Assembly: GCF_027887165.1 (NCBI RefSeq) | Contig: NC_077234.1 | Coordinates: 195,528,459 to 195,592,458 of the forward strand | Direction: 5' to 3' | DNA from: Monodelphis domestica | Lineage: Eukaryota; Chordata; Mammalia; Didelphimorphia; Didelphidae | DNA length: 64,000 bases | Shown here: piece after piece, positions 33,048-43,930 of the stretch | Layout: each line of letters starts with the position of its first letter | Numbering within the stretch: position 1 is the first letter of the stretch | Program-made: the position numbers and the translations under genes | The notes under the pieces: generated by a model | What the model was told of the DNA's origin: nothing | Databases searched by the model: none | What the model saw: the letters and a program-made list of their open reading frames with translations, nothing else

Positions 33048-35128
33048 TAGATTAAGCTATCATTCTTTGCAGATGATATGATGGTCTACTTAATGAATCC
33101 TAGAGAATCAACTAAAATGCTAGTGGAAATAATCAACTTTAGCAAAGTTGCAAGATACAAAATAAACCCACATGAATCTTCAGCATTACTATATATTTCC
33201 AATAAAATTCAGCAGCAAGAGTTAGAAAGAGAAATTCCATTTAAAATCACCCTAGACAGTCTAAAATATTTAGGAATCTATTTGCCAAGACACATACAGG
33301 AAGTATATGAACACAGCTACAAAATACTTTTCACACAATTAAAACTAGATCTAATTAATTGAAAAAACATTAATTGCTCATGGGCAGAATGAACTAATAT
33401 AATAAAAATGACAGTCCTACCCAATTAATCTAATTATTCAGTGCCATACCTATCAAACTACCAATAAACGTTTTTACCAAATTATAAAAACCTATAACAA
33501 AGTTCATTTGAAAGAACAAAAGATCGTAAGTATCAAGGGAACTAATGAAAAAAATGTGAAGGATGAGTGGCCTACTATTACCAGATCTTAAACTGTACTA
33601 TAAAACAATGGTCATCAAAAGAATATGGTACTGGCTAAGAGACAGAAAAGGAAGATCAATAAAATGCATTTGGGGTAAATAACATCAGCATGATAACAGA
33701 TGACAAACTCAAAGATGCCAGCTTTGGGGACAGTAACCCCCAAGTTGACAAAAACTAAGAAAATTGGAAAACAGTATGGGAGAGATTCAGTTTAGATCAA
33801 CATTTTATACCCTATATTAAGATAAATTTAGAATGGGTAAATGACTTAAATATAAAGAAGGAAATTATAAGTCAATTAGGTGAACACAGAATAATGTACC
33901 TGTCAGATCTTTGGGAAAGGAAAGAATTTAAGACCAAGCAAGAGATAGAGAATATTACAAAATGTAAAATGAACAATTTTGATTACATTAAATTAAAAAG
34001 TTTTGGTACAAACAAAACCAATGCCACCAGAATTAGAAGGGAAACAACAAATGGGAAAAATCTTCATAACAAAAACCTCTGGCAAAGGTCTAATTACTCA
34101 AATCTATAAGGAGCTAAATCAGTACTGTATGAATAAATTAAGCCATTGCCCAATTGATGAATGGGCAAGGGACATAAATTGGTAGTTTTCAGATAAACAA
34201 ATCTAAAGTATCAATTAGCACATGAAAAAGTCTTCTAAATTTCATATATTTAGAGAAATGTAAATCAAAACAACTCTGGGGTACCACCTCACACCTATAA
34301 TATTGGCTAATAATACAGCACAGGAAAGTAATAAATGCTGGAGGGAATGTGGCAAAGTTGGGACTCTAAGGCATTCCTGGTGGAATTATGAATTGATCCA
34401 ACCATTCTGGAAGGCAATTTGGTACGATGCCCAAAGGGGTTTAAAAGATTGCCTGCCCTTAGATCCAGCCATAGCACTGCTGGGTTTATACCCCAAAGAG
34501 ATAATAGGGAAAATACTTGTACAAAAATCTTTGTGTTGGCAAAAAATTGGAAAATGAGGGGTGCCTATTGATTGGGGAATGGCTGAACAAATTGGGTATC
34601 TGTTGGTGATCGAATACTATTGTGCTGTAAGGAATAATGAACTGGAGCAATTCCATGTGAACTTGAATGACCTCCTGGACTTGATGCAGAGCAAAAGGAG
34701 CAGAACCAGGAGAACATCGTACACAGAGACTGATACACTGTAGTACAATCAAATGTAATGGACTTTACTACTAGCAGCAATGAAATGATCCAGTACAATT
34801 CTGAGGGACTAATGAGAAAGAATGCTATCCACATCCAGAGAAAGAGCTGTGGGAGTAGAAACACAGAAAAAGAACATATGATTGATCACATGATTTGATG
34901 GGGATATGTTTTGATGTGGATATTGACTTTAAATGATCATTCTATTGCAAATGGTAATAATATGGAAATATTTTTTGAACAATCACACATGTAAAACTCA
35001 GTGGAATTGCTTGTTGGCTTCAGGAAGAGGTAGGGGTGAGTGGAGGAAAAGAACATGAATCACATTACCATGGAAAAATATTCCAAATTAATTAATTAAA
35101 TAAACAATTTTTTTAAAAAAGAAAGATA

Positions 35129-36559
35129 CCAATGATTTTTTAAAAAATGTATTGTCTAGAATTTTTAACCCACGAATTTAATCCAAATATAAACTTGTAT
35201 AATAAGAAATAACTAATATTGAGTTTAGGGAGAATGGATTGGACTAGATGCCATTTGGTCAATTTACATGTAATATCAAAGATGTTAAAACTCCTCTCTG
35301 TAAAAAAACACAAGTATCCTTTCAGCAATACTATCTGGCTGTGAATTAAGGAAAGCTATATTACCTTAGCAATAAGAATTGTAGCTGACCCAAACAACAA
35401 AGGAAATACTTAAGAAAGGCATAGTTAGACATTTTGCCAATAATACCTTGTTATAAAATACTATTCAATAATGGATTAACAAATTAATAGGAAAAGCATA
35501 TATTAAGCCAAGAAATATGCAGAGCACTGAGGACATAATTCAAGCGAACAAGGCAGTCCCTATCCTCAAGAAGTATACATTCTAAAAGAAGAAATCTATG
35601 TGGATGTCTTTATATACACCTGTATCTACCTATATTTCTATCTACAGATATATAGACTGCTGGAATAGAAAATAGATATGCAAAGGTAGGCATAAATTTT
35701 TTGGATCAATGAGAATTAGGATGTAGATAGATACATAGATGTGAGAGTCCATAGAGAAGTGTTTTGGCCTGGGAAGTCAAATAATGGTGACTCATATCAT
35801 TAGGGAAAGAATATGACCTTTCTAGGAGTTATAGCACAAACTTGAATACTGATCTTAGAAACAGTGTGGGAAACGAAGGAGGAGATTTGAACAAGAATAG
35901 TAAGACATGAAGTTGACTGGGAAGTCACCATGGTGGGCCTATAGTCAAGACAGGGAAAAATGAATGATCGCCATTCAGAACCCAAGATCCCAAGGATGTG
36001 AAATTGGGTTTTTGTAGGAGGTGGAGTACAAAGCTACAAGTATCCTGGCATGGAGATTATTAGGAAATATATTATTGAAAAAGGAAGTAGATTAAAGCAA
36101 AAGTGAATATAAGAAAAAATAGCTAAATAGCCAAAATGTTGTGCCAGGGGCCAAAGAAGGCTAAAAAAGTAGTGGAGGAAGACTTTAAAAAGTATTAGAC
36201 TACTTGATTGAGTTCATGAAAGAAAATTAGAAAGATTTTTTTTTACCTAATTGGCATTTTAAATGGTTTGACTTGTGCTGGACTTAAGTAAGATTTTAAA
36301 AGCTATGGAGGAAAGGAAGCCCATTTCAGCAAGAAGGAAGAGTTAAGGGAAAGGGAAGCTGGAGTAATAAAACTATAGAACCTATTCATTAACATTCTGC
36401 CTAAGTTTAAACAATATATTACAACAGATCCTGACTTGGATCCTATTTTCGTGGAAGAAGTCACCTGAAATCTCAGCTGTGTCAAGTTTGGATATGGACA
36501 TAGTGAATCAAAGGTCAACTGAATTATATTATAGATATTTTTGTGTCATAAATGTATAT
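35129..36559. other. unassigned sequence
   Basis: No gene found. Some 'gatagatacatagat' microsatellite-like patches near 35590-35740. Open frames at 35140-35328, 35800-35985 and 36303-36518 (minus) have no motif. Confidence 0.4.
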
Positions 36560-36790
36560 TAGTATATTGTAATGGATTTGGCCTTAAAAAGCAGAAAGAT
36601 TTGGATTTTAGTCCCTCTTCTGCCCCATACTGATTGTGTCACTTGCTCCACCTTTCACTAAGCAAGTATCTAAGACTCAAAGGAGACACATACTATTTGT
36701 GAGACTCTGGGTATATTACTGCAGCATTTAGCACATTGAATGCTACATGGTAGGTACATCATAAATGATTATTGATTGATTAACTTCTCA
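36560..36790 (+). mobile_element. MIR fragment followed by L2-type tail
   Basis: 'gcagaaagatttggatttta' and 'tgattgtgtcacttgct' fit MIR. 'cagcatttagcacattgaat', 'catggtaggtacatcataaa' and 'gattattgattgattaac' fit the L2 terminal repeat region. Both are short and old. Confidence 0.5.
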
Positions 36791-36869
36791 GATCTCTAGG
36801 TTACTCTTTGACTATGAATTGCAAAGACAGTGTTCACTTGCTTTAATAGAGAATCTCTACTTTTTTTGG

Positions 36870-38511
36870 ATTTGGATAGTGGGTTTTTGTTTGTTTGTTT
36901 GTTTGTTTTATCATTATTCTGGTAGGGAACTTGGTTTGCTGATTTAGCTCTTCAGAACTGATCATCCTACATTATTTCTGTTATGGAATATACTCTTCTG
37001 TTTCTGCTCACTTCACTTTACATCAGTTCTATTTCTAGGTTTTTCTGAACTTGTCCTGTTTATCATTTCTTAGGGCACAATAGTTTTTCAGTACAACCAT
37101 ATATCATACCTTGTTCAGCTATTCCCCAATTGATGACAATCCCCCTCAGTATTCAATTCTTTGTTACAAAAAAAAGAGCTGGGTCAAAAGGGATCCATAG
37201 TTTTATATTCTTAAAAATTTGCCTCAGTTCTCTATACATTTGAAAAATGAGACCTTTGTCAAAGGCACTTATAACAAGTCCCCCCAAAACAAAAACACAT
37301 TTGTTGTTTCCCTTCTAATCTTGGATGCTTTTATATTGTTTGTACAGAAAATTTTTAGATTTAATTTAATTAGAATAAACCATTTTGTACTTGATGTTCT
37401 TTATTTCTTATTTGGTCATAAATTCTTCCCTTATCCATAAATCTAGTAAAGGTTTCCATGTTCACCTAATTTGTTTATGGTCTCCCTTTTTTTCCTAGAA
37501 AAAGTATCCATTTTGCCTTCATCTTGGTATATGTTGTCAGAAGTTCATCTATACCCAGTTTCTGCCATGTTGTTTTTCCAGTTTTTTTAGCAGATTTTGT
37601 CAATAGGGAGTTCTTCCCCCCAGAGAGAGGATCTTTCAGTTTACTGAGCATTAAGTTACTATCACCATTAACTATGTTATTCCATTGATCCAATAATCTA
37701 TTTCTTAGCTAATACCAAATTGTTTTGATAATTAATGCTTTATAGTATAGTTTGTGATCTGGCATGAGTAGGCTTCCTTTGATCATATTTTTTAAATTAC
37801 TTTTCTTGACATTCTGGAACTTTTGTTCTTTTAGATGAATTTTGTTACTATTTTTCTACTTTTAGGAAATACTTTTGGAGTAGTCAGATTGGTCTGGAAC
37901 TGAATAGATATGTTAACTTAGGTAGGATTGTCATTTTTGTTATATTGACTCAGCCTTTCAATTAGAAATTACTATTTTTCCAAGTGATTAGTTCTGATTA
38001 CTTTTGTGAGAAATGTTTTACTATTGTGTTTATATGGATTCTAGGTTTGTTTTGGTAGCTATTCTAGTAGGTATTTTTAGCATCTACAGTTATTTTAAAT
38101 AGAATTTTCTTTTCTATCTATTGCTGTTGAACTTTCTTGGTGATAAATAAAAATAAATGCTGATGATTTAAGTGGGTTTATTATGTATTCTGAAACTTTG
38201 CCAGAATTGTTCACTGTTTGTATTTTTCTTATTTGATTCTTTGTTGTTCTTTATGTGTACCATCATATTATTTGCAAAGAGAAACAGTTTTGTTTCCTCA
38301 TTGCCAATCCTAATTCCTTCAATTTCTTTTCCTGCTCTTATTACTATAGATAGGACTTCTAGTATAATGTTAAATAATAGTAGTGTTAATTTGCTTCACC
38401 TATTATCTTTGGGGGAAAGTGTCTAGTTTATCTTCATTAAAGATAATGCTTGCTCTTTCTTTTAGATAGATGCCTTATCACTTTAGGGGATGCTCCTTTT
38501 ATTGCAGTGTT
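36870..38511 (-). mobile_element. old L1, ORF2 and 3' end, minus strand
   Basis: Antisense L1: 3' UTR to ORF2 end at 36930-37190 ('cagctattccccaattgatg'), then the RT C-terminal region ('ggatccatagttttatattc'). Near 37480-38200 is the stretch antisense to the copies at 33300-33900, for example 'taccaaattgttttgat' for 'atcaaaacaatttggta' at 38804. The 38430-38511 end lies within the RT core. It is split from its upstream part by the plus L1 at 38512. A (GTTT)n tract sits at 36886-36909. Confidence 0.75.
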
Positions 38512-40566
38512 AGCTACAAAACTAAAACTAGACTTGAGGAATTGGAAAAACATTAACTGCTCATGGATAGGACGAGCCAATATAATAAAAATGACCATCC
38601 CACCCAAACTTATTTATCTATTTAGTGCCATACCCATGGAACTCCCAAAAAATTTCTTTACTGATTTAGAAAAAACCATAACAAAGTTCATTTGGAATAA
38701 CAAAAGATCAAGGATATCCAGGGAAATAATGAAAAAAAAAAACACAAATGAGGGGGGTCTTTCAGTCCCAGACCTCAAACTATATTACAAAGCAGCAGTC
38801 ATCAAAACAATTTGGTACTGGCTAAGAGACAGAAAGGAGGATCAGTGGAATAGACTGGGGGCAAGCGACCTCAGCAAGACAGTATACGATAAACCCAAAG
38901 ACCCCAGCTTTTGGGACAAAAATCCACTATTCGATAAAAACTGCTGGGAAAATTGGAAGACAGTGTGGGAGAGATTAGGAATTGAGCAACACCTCACACG
39001 CTTCACCAAGATAAATTACTTAAACATAAAGAAGGAAACCATAAGTAAATTGGGTAAAAACAGAATAGTATACATGTCAGACCTTTGGGAGGGGAAAGGC
39101 TTTAAAACCAAGCAAGACATAGAAAGAATCACAAAATGTAAAATAAATAATTTCAACTACATCAAATTAAAAAGCTTTTGTACAAACAAAACCAATGTAA
39201 CTAAAATCAGAAGGAAAACAACAAATTGGGAAAAAATCTTCATAAAAACCTCTGACAAAGGTTTAATTAATTTTTTATTATTTGTATTAATTAAATATGT
39301 ATTATTTATGTAATATATGTATTAATTATACGTATTATATATTATATGTATTATATATGTATATATTATATGTATTATATGTAATACATAAATATATGTA
39401 TTAATTAAATAATTTAAATTATTTTTATATAATTTCTATATTATATAATATAATATATAAATTAAATTTAAAAATAAATAAATAAATAATTTAAATAAAT
39501 TTAATAAATTAATGAAATACATAAATACAATACAAATTAAATACAAATTTATAAAGAGCTAAATCAATTGTACAAAAAAACAAGCCATTCTCCAATTCAT
39601 AAATGGGCAAGGGACATGGATAGGCAGTTTTCAGATAAAGAAATCAAAACTATTAATAAGCACATGAAGAAGTGTTCTAAATCTCTTATAATCAGAGAGA
39701 TGCAAATCAAAACAACTCTGAGGTATCACCTCACACCTAGCAGATTGGCTAACATGATAGCAAAGGAAAGTAATGAATGCTGGAGGGGATGTGGCAAAGT
39801 TGGGACATTAATTCATTGCTGGTGGAGTTGTGAATTGATCCAACCATTCTGGAGGGCAATTTGGAACTATGCCCAAAGGGCAATAAAAGAAAGTCTACCC
39901 TTTGATCCAGCCATAGCACTGCTGGGTTTGTACCCCAAAGAGATAATGGAGAAAAAGACTTGTACAAGAATATTCATAGCTGTGCTCTTTGTGGTGGCCA
40001 AAAATTGGAAAACGAGGGGATGCCCATCAATTGGGGAATGGCTGAACAAATTGTGGTATATGTTGGTGATGGAATACTATGGTGCAAAAAGGAATAATAA
40101 AGTGGAGGAATTCCATGGAGACTGGAACAACCTCCAGGAAGTGATGCAGAGCGAGAGGAGCAGAACCAGGAGAACATTGTACACAGAGACTAATACACTG
40201 TGGTATAATCGAACGTAATGGACTTCTCCATTAGTGGCGGTGTAATGAACAATCTGCAGGGATCTAGGAGAAAAAACACTATTCATAAGCAGAGGACAAA
40301 CTGTGGGAGTAGAAACACTGAGGAAAAGCAACTGCCTGACTACAGTGGTTGAGGGGACATGACAGAGGAGAGACTCTAAACGAACACTCTAATACAAATA
40401 TTAACAACATGGCAATGGGTTTGAATCAAGAACACATGTGATACCCAGTGGAATCACGCGTCAGCTACGGGGGGGTGGAGGGTAGGAAAAGCAAATGATC
40501 TTTGTCTTTAATGAATAATGCATGGAAATGATCAAATAAAATATTATAAAATTAAAAAACAACAAA
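38512..40566 (+). mobile_element. relatively young L1, 5'-truncated
   Basis: ORF2 C-terminal region from 'agctacaaaactaaaact' onward is open to about 39266 and again from 39568 to the natural stop at 40218, over about 460 codons in total. This is the longest intact L1 coding in the window. Text includes 'P-P-K-L-I-Y-L-F' and the terminal 'T-R-R-T-L-Y-T-E-T'. The 3' UTR ends 'gatcaaataaaatatta' and an A-rich tail. One break is an AT-rich expansion at 39268-39545. No target duplication is visible, and it sits inside a minus L1/HAL1-like element. Confidence 0.9.
39268..39545. repeat. AT-rich expansion inside L1 ORF2
   Basis: About 280 bp of almost pure A/T ('tattatatgtattatatatg', 'aataaataaataaataattt') replaces the few bases 'ctcaaat' expected here from the sister copy at 34095-34105. 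L1 text resumes at 'caaatttataaagagct'. Multiple self-complementary stretches could form hairpins. Confidence 0.85.
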
Positions 40567-41560
40567 AAAATTTCTATATTTCCTTCTTGATCAAAATATC
40601 AAGGCAGTTTTTCCTAATGATCTTTTGTAATATATCTTTTTTTTTTATCATAGCTTTCAGGTGTTCTGAAGATTCTTAGACTGTCTCTTCAGAATCTATT
40701 TTCCAGATCATTTGCTTTTCAGGTCAGGTATTTCTCATTTCCTTCTATTTTTTTCATTCTTTAGATTTTGACTTATTATTTTCTGATTCCTTATCAAGCC
40801 ATTAGATTCTGTTTGCTCAATTCTAATTTTAAGAAGTTATTTTCTTCCTTGAGCTTTTGTGTTTCTTTTTCCATTTGAGTCTTTCTAATTTCAAGGAGTC
40901 ATTTTCCTAGGATTATTTTTGTCTCCCTTTACATTTGGCAATTTTTAATTTATAGAGAGTTGTTTTCTTCAATGCTTTTTTCTTTTCTTTTTCTTTTTTT
41001 TTTTTGCTCCATTTCCATTCACCCCATTCTAGTTTCCAAATTGTGAATATTTCTATCATTTCTTTTCCTTTTTTTTGGTAACTCTTTTCAGGTTCTTCTA
41101 AGAGGTCATTTGGGTCCTAACATTCTCTCTCAATTTCCTTTGAGGCTTCATGTTTTCTTTTTCCCACTGGTATCCTCTTCTGAGTTCATTCATTGATGTT
41201 TCCTGTCACGAAAGTAATTCTAAGATTATGTGTTTTTTTGTCTTTTACTATTTTTTCTAGTTATTATCTCCTACCCCCACTTTTCTTTGTCCATCTGTTG
41301 CTCTTGGAGTGGAGGGAGCACTATTTCAAGTTTTTTTTTTGTAGCTTTCTCTGGTGTTTGGGGTACATCCCACTGTCTTCAAATCCCTCATTTTGCACCA
41401 AATAGGTGAATTGACTGGCTTCTAGTTGAGAGACGTGTTAAAGTTTTTTTCTAGTTGGAGTCTGATCCCCCTCCTTTGCTTTCCCTCTTGTCTCCTGTAT
41501 TGTGCTGTTTTCTGCTCTTCAGATTTGTTGCCTCAGGTCACTTGAAGCTGAGTATTTTTT
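40567..41560 (-). mobile_element. L1/HAL1 ORF1 region, minus strand
   Basis: Antisense of an ORF1 coiled-coil region: repeated blocks such as 'gttattttcttccttgagc', 'cttttgtgtttctttttcc' and 'atttgagtctttctaattt' recur with a period of about 90 bp, and resemble 58240-58860. The 5' end towards 41560 lacks a clear UTR. It may be the upstream part of the minus L1 at 36870-38511. Confidence 0.6.
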
Positions 41561-41729
41561 GTCACTTCTCTCTTGTCCATCAAAGAGATAATATTTGAGT
41601 ACTAAGCAATATACATTATATGTCTATATTATTTCCTTGATTTCTTCTAAAATATTTAATAAAGTTATATTTTACTTCTGAAAACATAGCATAAATTCTT
41701 TAATATTATTAATATCCATAAACTACCTA

Positions 41730-41937
41730 CTTAAAAAAGAAAAAAACCCTTACCTTCCATCTTGGAGTCAATACTGCGTATTGACTCCAAGGCAGAAGAG
41801 TGGTAAGGGCTAGGCAATGGGGGTCAAGTGACTTGCCCAGGATCACACAGCTGGGAAGTGTCTGAGGCCACATTTGAACGTAGGACCTCCCATCTCTAGG
41901 CCTGGTTCTCAATCCACTGAGCTACCCAGCTGCCCCG
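41730..41937 (-). mobile_element. marsupial tRNA-derived SINE, minus strand
   Basis: Antisense of the standard SINE: 'cccttaccttccatcttgg', 'ggtcaagtgacttgcccagg', 'ctgggaagtgtctgaggcc', 'ctgagctacccagctgcccc'. Target duplication 'taaactaccta' at 41719-41729 and 41938-41948, perfect 11 bp. Confidence 0.93.
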
Positions 41938-41979
41938 TAAACTACCTATTTTTAAAAGATTTAGGAGTAGTATAATTTA

Positions 41980-42160
41980 TTTGATATCAGGGGACCAGGA
42001 TTCAAATGTTGATTTTGACATTTAGTATCAGTGAGATCTTTGACAAATCCCTTACCTTTCTGAGGTCTCAGTTTCCTCATCTGAAAAATGAATAGAATGT
42101 ATTAGATTACCTCTGAGATTCCTTTTAACTATAGAACTATGAGTCTATAGTTTTCTCTAA
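41980..42160 (+). mobile_element. MIR / Ther1-type SINE
   Basis: 'ccaggattcaaatgttgat', 'gacaaatcccttacctttc', 'ctcagtttcctcatctgaaa' and 'ttaactatagaactatgagt' are MIR-family in order. Confidence 0.8.
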
Positions 42161-42689
42161 GGGATTTTGTGCAATTCTAAGTTTATGATTTTTTTAATAA
42201 TAATTTGAGTTTTAGTTTCTAATTTTCCCTCAGACAATAGGTTTTAGTTTTTTTCCTCAAAAATACTCACAAGTTTCCAAACTCTTTGAAAAGTTATGAA
42301 CATCTCTAAATGGGAATTCAGTCTAAATAGCTCTTTGTTCTGTGATAGGCTGGTTCCTAAGCTATTCAGATTTCTTCCATACTCAAAACTTAGCCCTTGG
42401 CACTTCAGTAAGGGGAGCTACTACGAAGATGCTATTTGCTTTCACCAAATCCACTGAAATAACTCAATCATTCCTTCCTGGCAATTTTGGGAAATTTATA
42501 TATGTAAATCTTTCCAAGGTCAAGTTAAAAGATCCTGATGCAATTGTGCAAACACCTGTATAAAGTGTATGTAAGTATTTAAATGATTTATTCATATTAC
42601 TAATAAAGTTGTATTTAACTTTAGTATAAAATGGTTAAAATTCAAAATACGAGATAATAGTAAAATATAAGAGATATGAATGATACCAG

Positions 42690-42830
42690 GAACTTATAGT
42701 GTTATAGAAAGTTGTCCAAGGAACTGAGACTTTAACTTGCTAGTTATCACAAAGCCTTTAGGTTACAGAAGTGGACAATGAACCTCCTGGCTTGAAGACT
42801 GGTTTTATTCACCATACTATATGGCCTTTA
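42690..42830 (+). mobile_element. MIR fragment
   Basis: 'aaggaactgagactttaact', 'tagttatcacaaagcc' and 'aacctcctggcttgaagact' fit the MIR core. Weak. Confidence 0.45.
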
Positions 42831-42839
42831 ATGGTAAAT

Positions 42840-43740
42840 ATACAATCTGATTCTTTCTATCAACTGTATTTAACTAATTTATCTCAATCTAAAAATCTTA
42901 CAGATTTTTAATCTGACAATATATAAAAGTTGAGGAAAATAAAAAAAATAAAATACAACAAGACATTTAGAAAAAAATATAATTTGTTTATTAGTAAACT
43001 ACATAAGGCTCTTAATGTCTCAGAAAATTATATATTTTGATGGTCCATTTCTATTAACTGCTCATTGAACTTTGTAAAAAAATCTCAATAATAAACATTC
43101 TTTTTATCCACTTGATTTTTCTTCTGTGGACAGTAAGATTAACCCCGTTTAGTCATTGTGGATCTCACCAAAGATGTTCAAAAATGTTTCAAAGTTTGGT
43201 GCAATCAGCAAAACCATTCACAAACATGAACACCAGAAGGAATTCATGTATAGAAAACTTCAAATTATAAACTGTACTGGATAACCTCATTAAAAAGAAA
43301 ACTTTTGTTGAGTTGACATTTACATTATATATATTTGCCTAGTGTCATATGAATAATTATAGCCATCAGCATATTTTTATGGTTTTGAAAGGTCATATTA
43401 TCTTGAAAAAAAACATGAGAGACATTTTGTTGTAGTAGTCATTAAAGTGTCTCTTCATTTTACCAATTTAAGATGTATAAAATCTTACTACATACTATTA
43501 TGTATAGTATATCTACATCATTACACATATATACATATACATACATAGATATATGATTAACAGAACATTAAGATCTTATATTCTTTAAGAGTTTCAGTCA
43601 AAAGCATAATCCAAAGATATGATCTGTCTTAGAATAAAATTTTGGAAAGCCTCTTTCCTTCTCACACTTTAATCAAATATTTCTTTAATGCTTTTATAGA
43701 TTAGTTTCATAAAGATTTTATAGAGATACGATATTAGGCA
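42840..43740. other. unassigned AT-rich sequence
   Basis: No gene or transposon recognised. A short 'catatatacatatacataca' patch lies near 43525. Confidence 0.35.
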
Positions 43741-43744
43741 TACA

Positions 43745-43930
43745 GTATTTTCTGACACTTTCTTTTTTGGCCTTTCTCTCTTTCCTTTCTGCTTTCTACT
43801 CTTTTTCTTTTCTTTCTCTTTTTACATTTTTCTCTTCCTTCATTCCATATCTCCTTCTTTCCTTTCCTCTCTCTTTTCTTTTCTTGATTACTTCCTTCCT
43901 TATCCACTTTTTTCTTTCTTTTCTTCCAGT
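43745..43930. repeat. polypyrimidine tract
   Basis: C/T-rich plus strand ('tttcttttctttctcttttt' style) for about 185 bp. The Ser/Phe/Leu-rich open frame over it (43767-43985) is an artefact. Confidence 0.8.

Larger units (their letters stand above)
30933..35115 (+). mobile_element. 5'-truncated L1 interrupted by an RTE element
   Basis: Bracketed by a perfect 13-bp duplication, 'aaaaagaaagata', at 30920-30932 and 35116-35128. Left part (30933-31366) encodes the RT start, with 'D-A-E-K-A-F-D' at 31078-31098 and 'V-K-Q-G-C' near 31250. After the inserted RTE, the L1 resumes at 33057 with 'F-F-A-D-D-M', the RT catalytic motif. It then follows ORF2 to its C-terminus near 34743 and a 3' UTR ending 'ccatggaaaaatattcc', 'aattaattaattaaataaac'. 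L1 length without the RTE is about 2.5 kb of the usual 6-7 kb. Several frameshifts and stops are visible, so it is dead. Confidence 0.92.

Noticed and set aside
38450..40218. Active L1 coding sequence
   Set aside because: Lacks ORF1 and most of ORF2 and is interrupted by an AT-rich expansion; only the C-terminal part is open.
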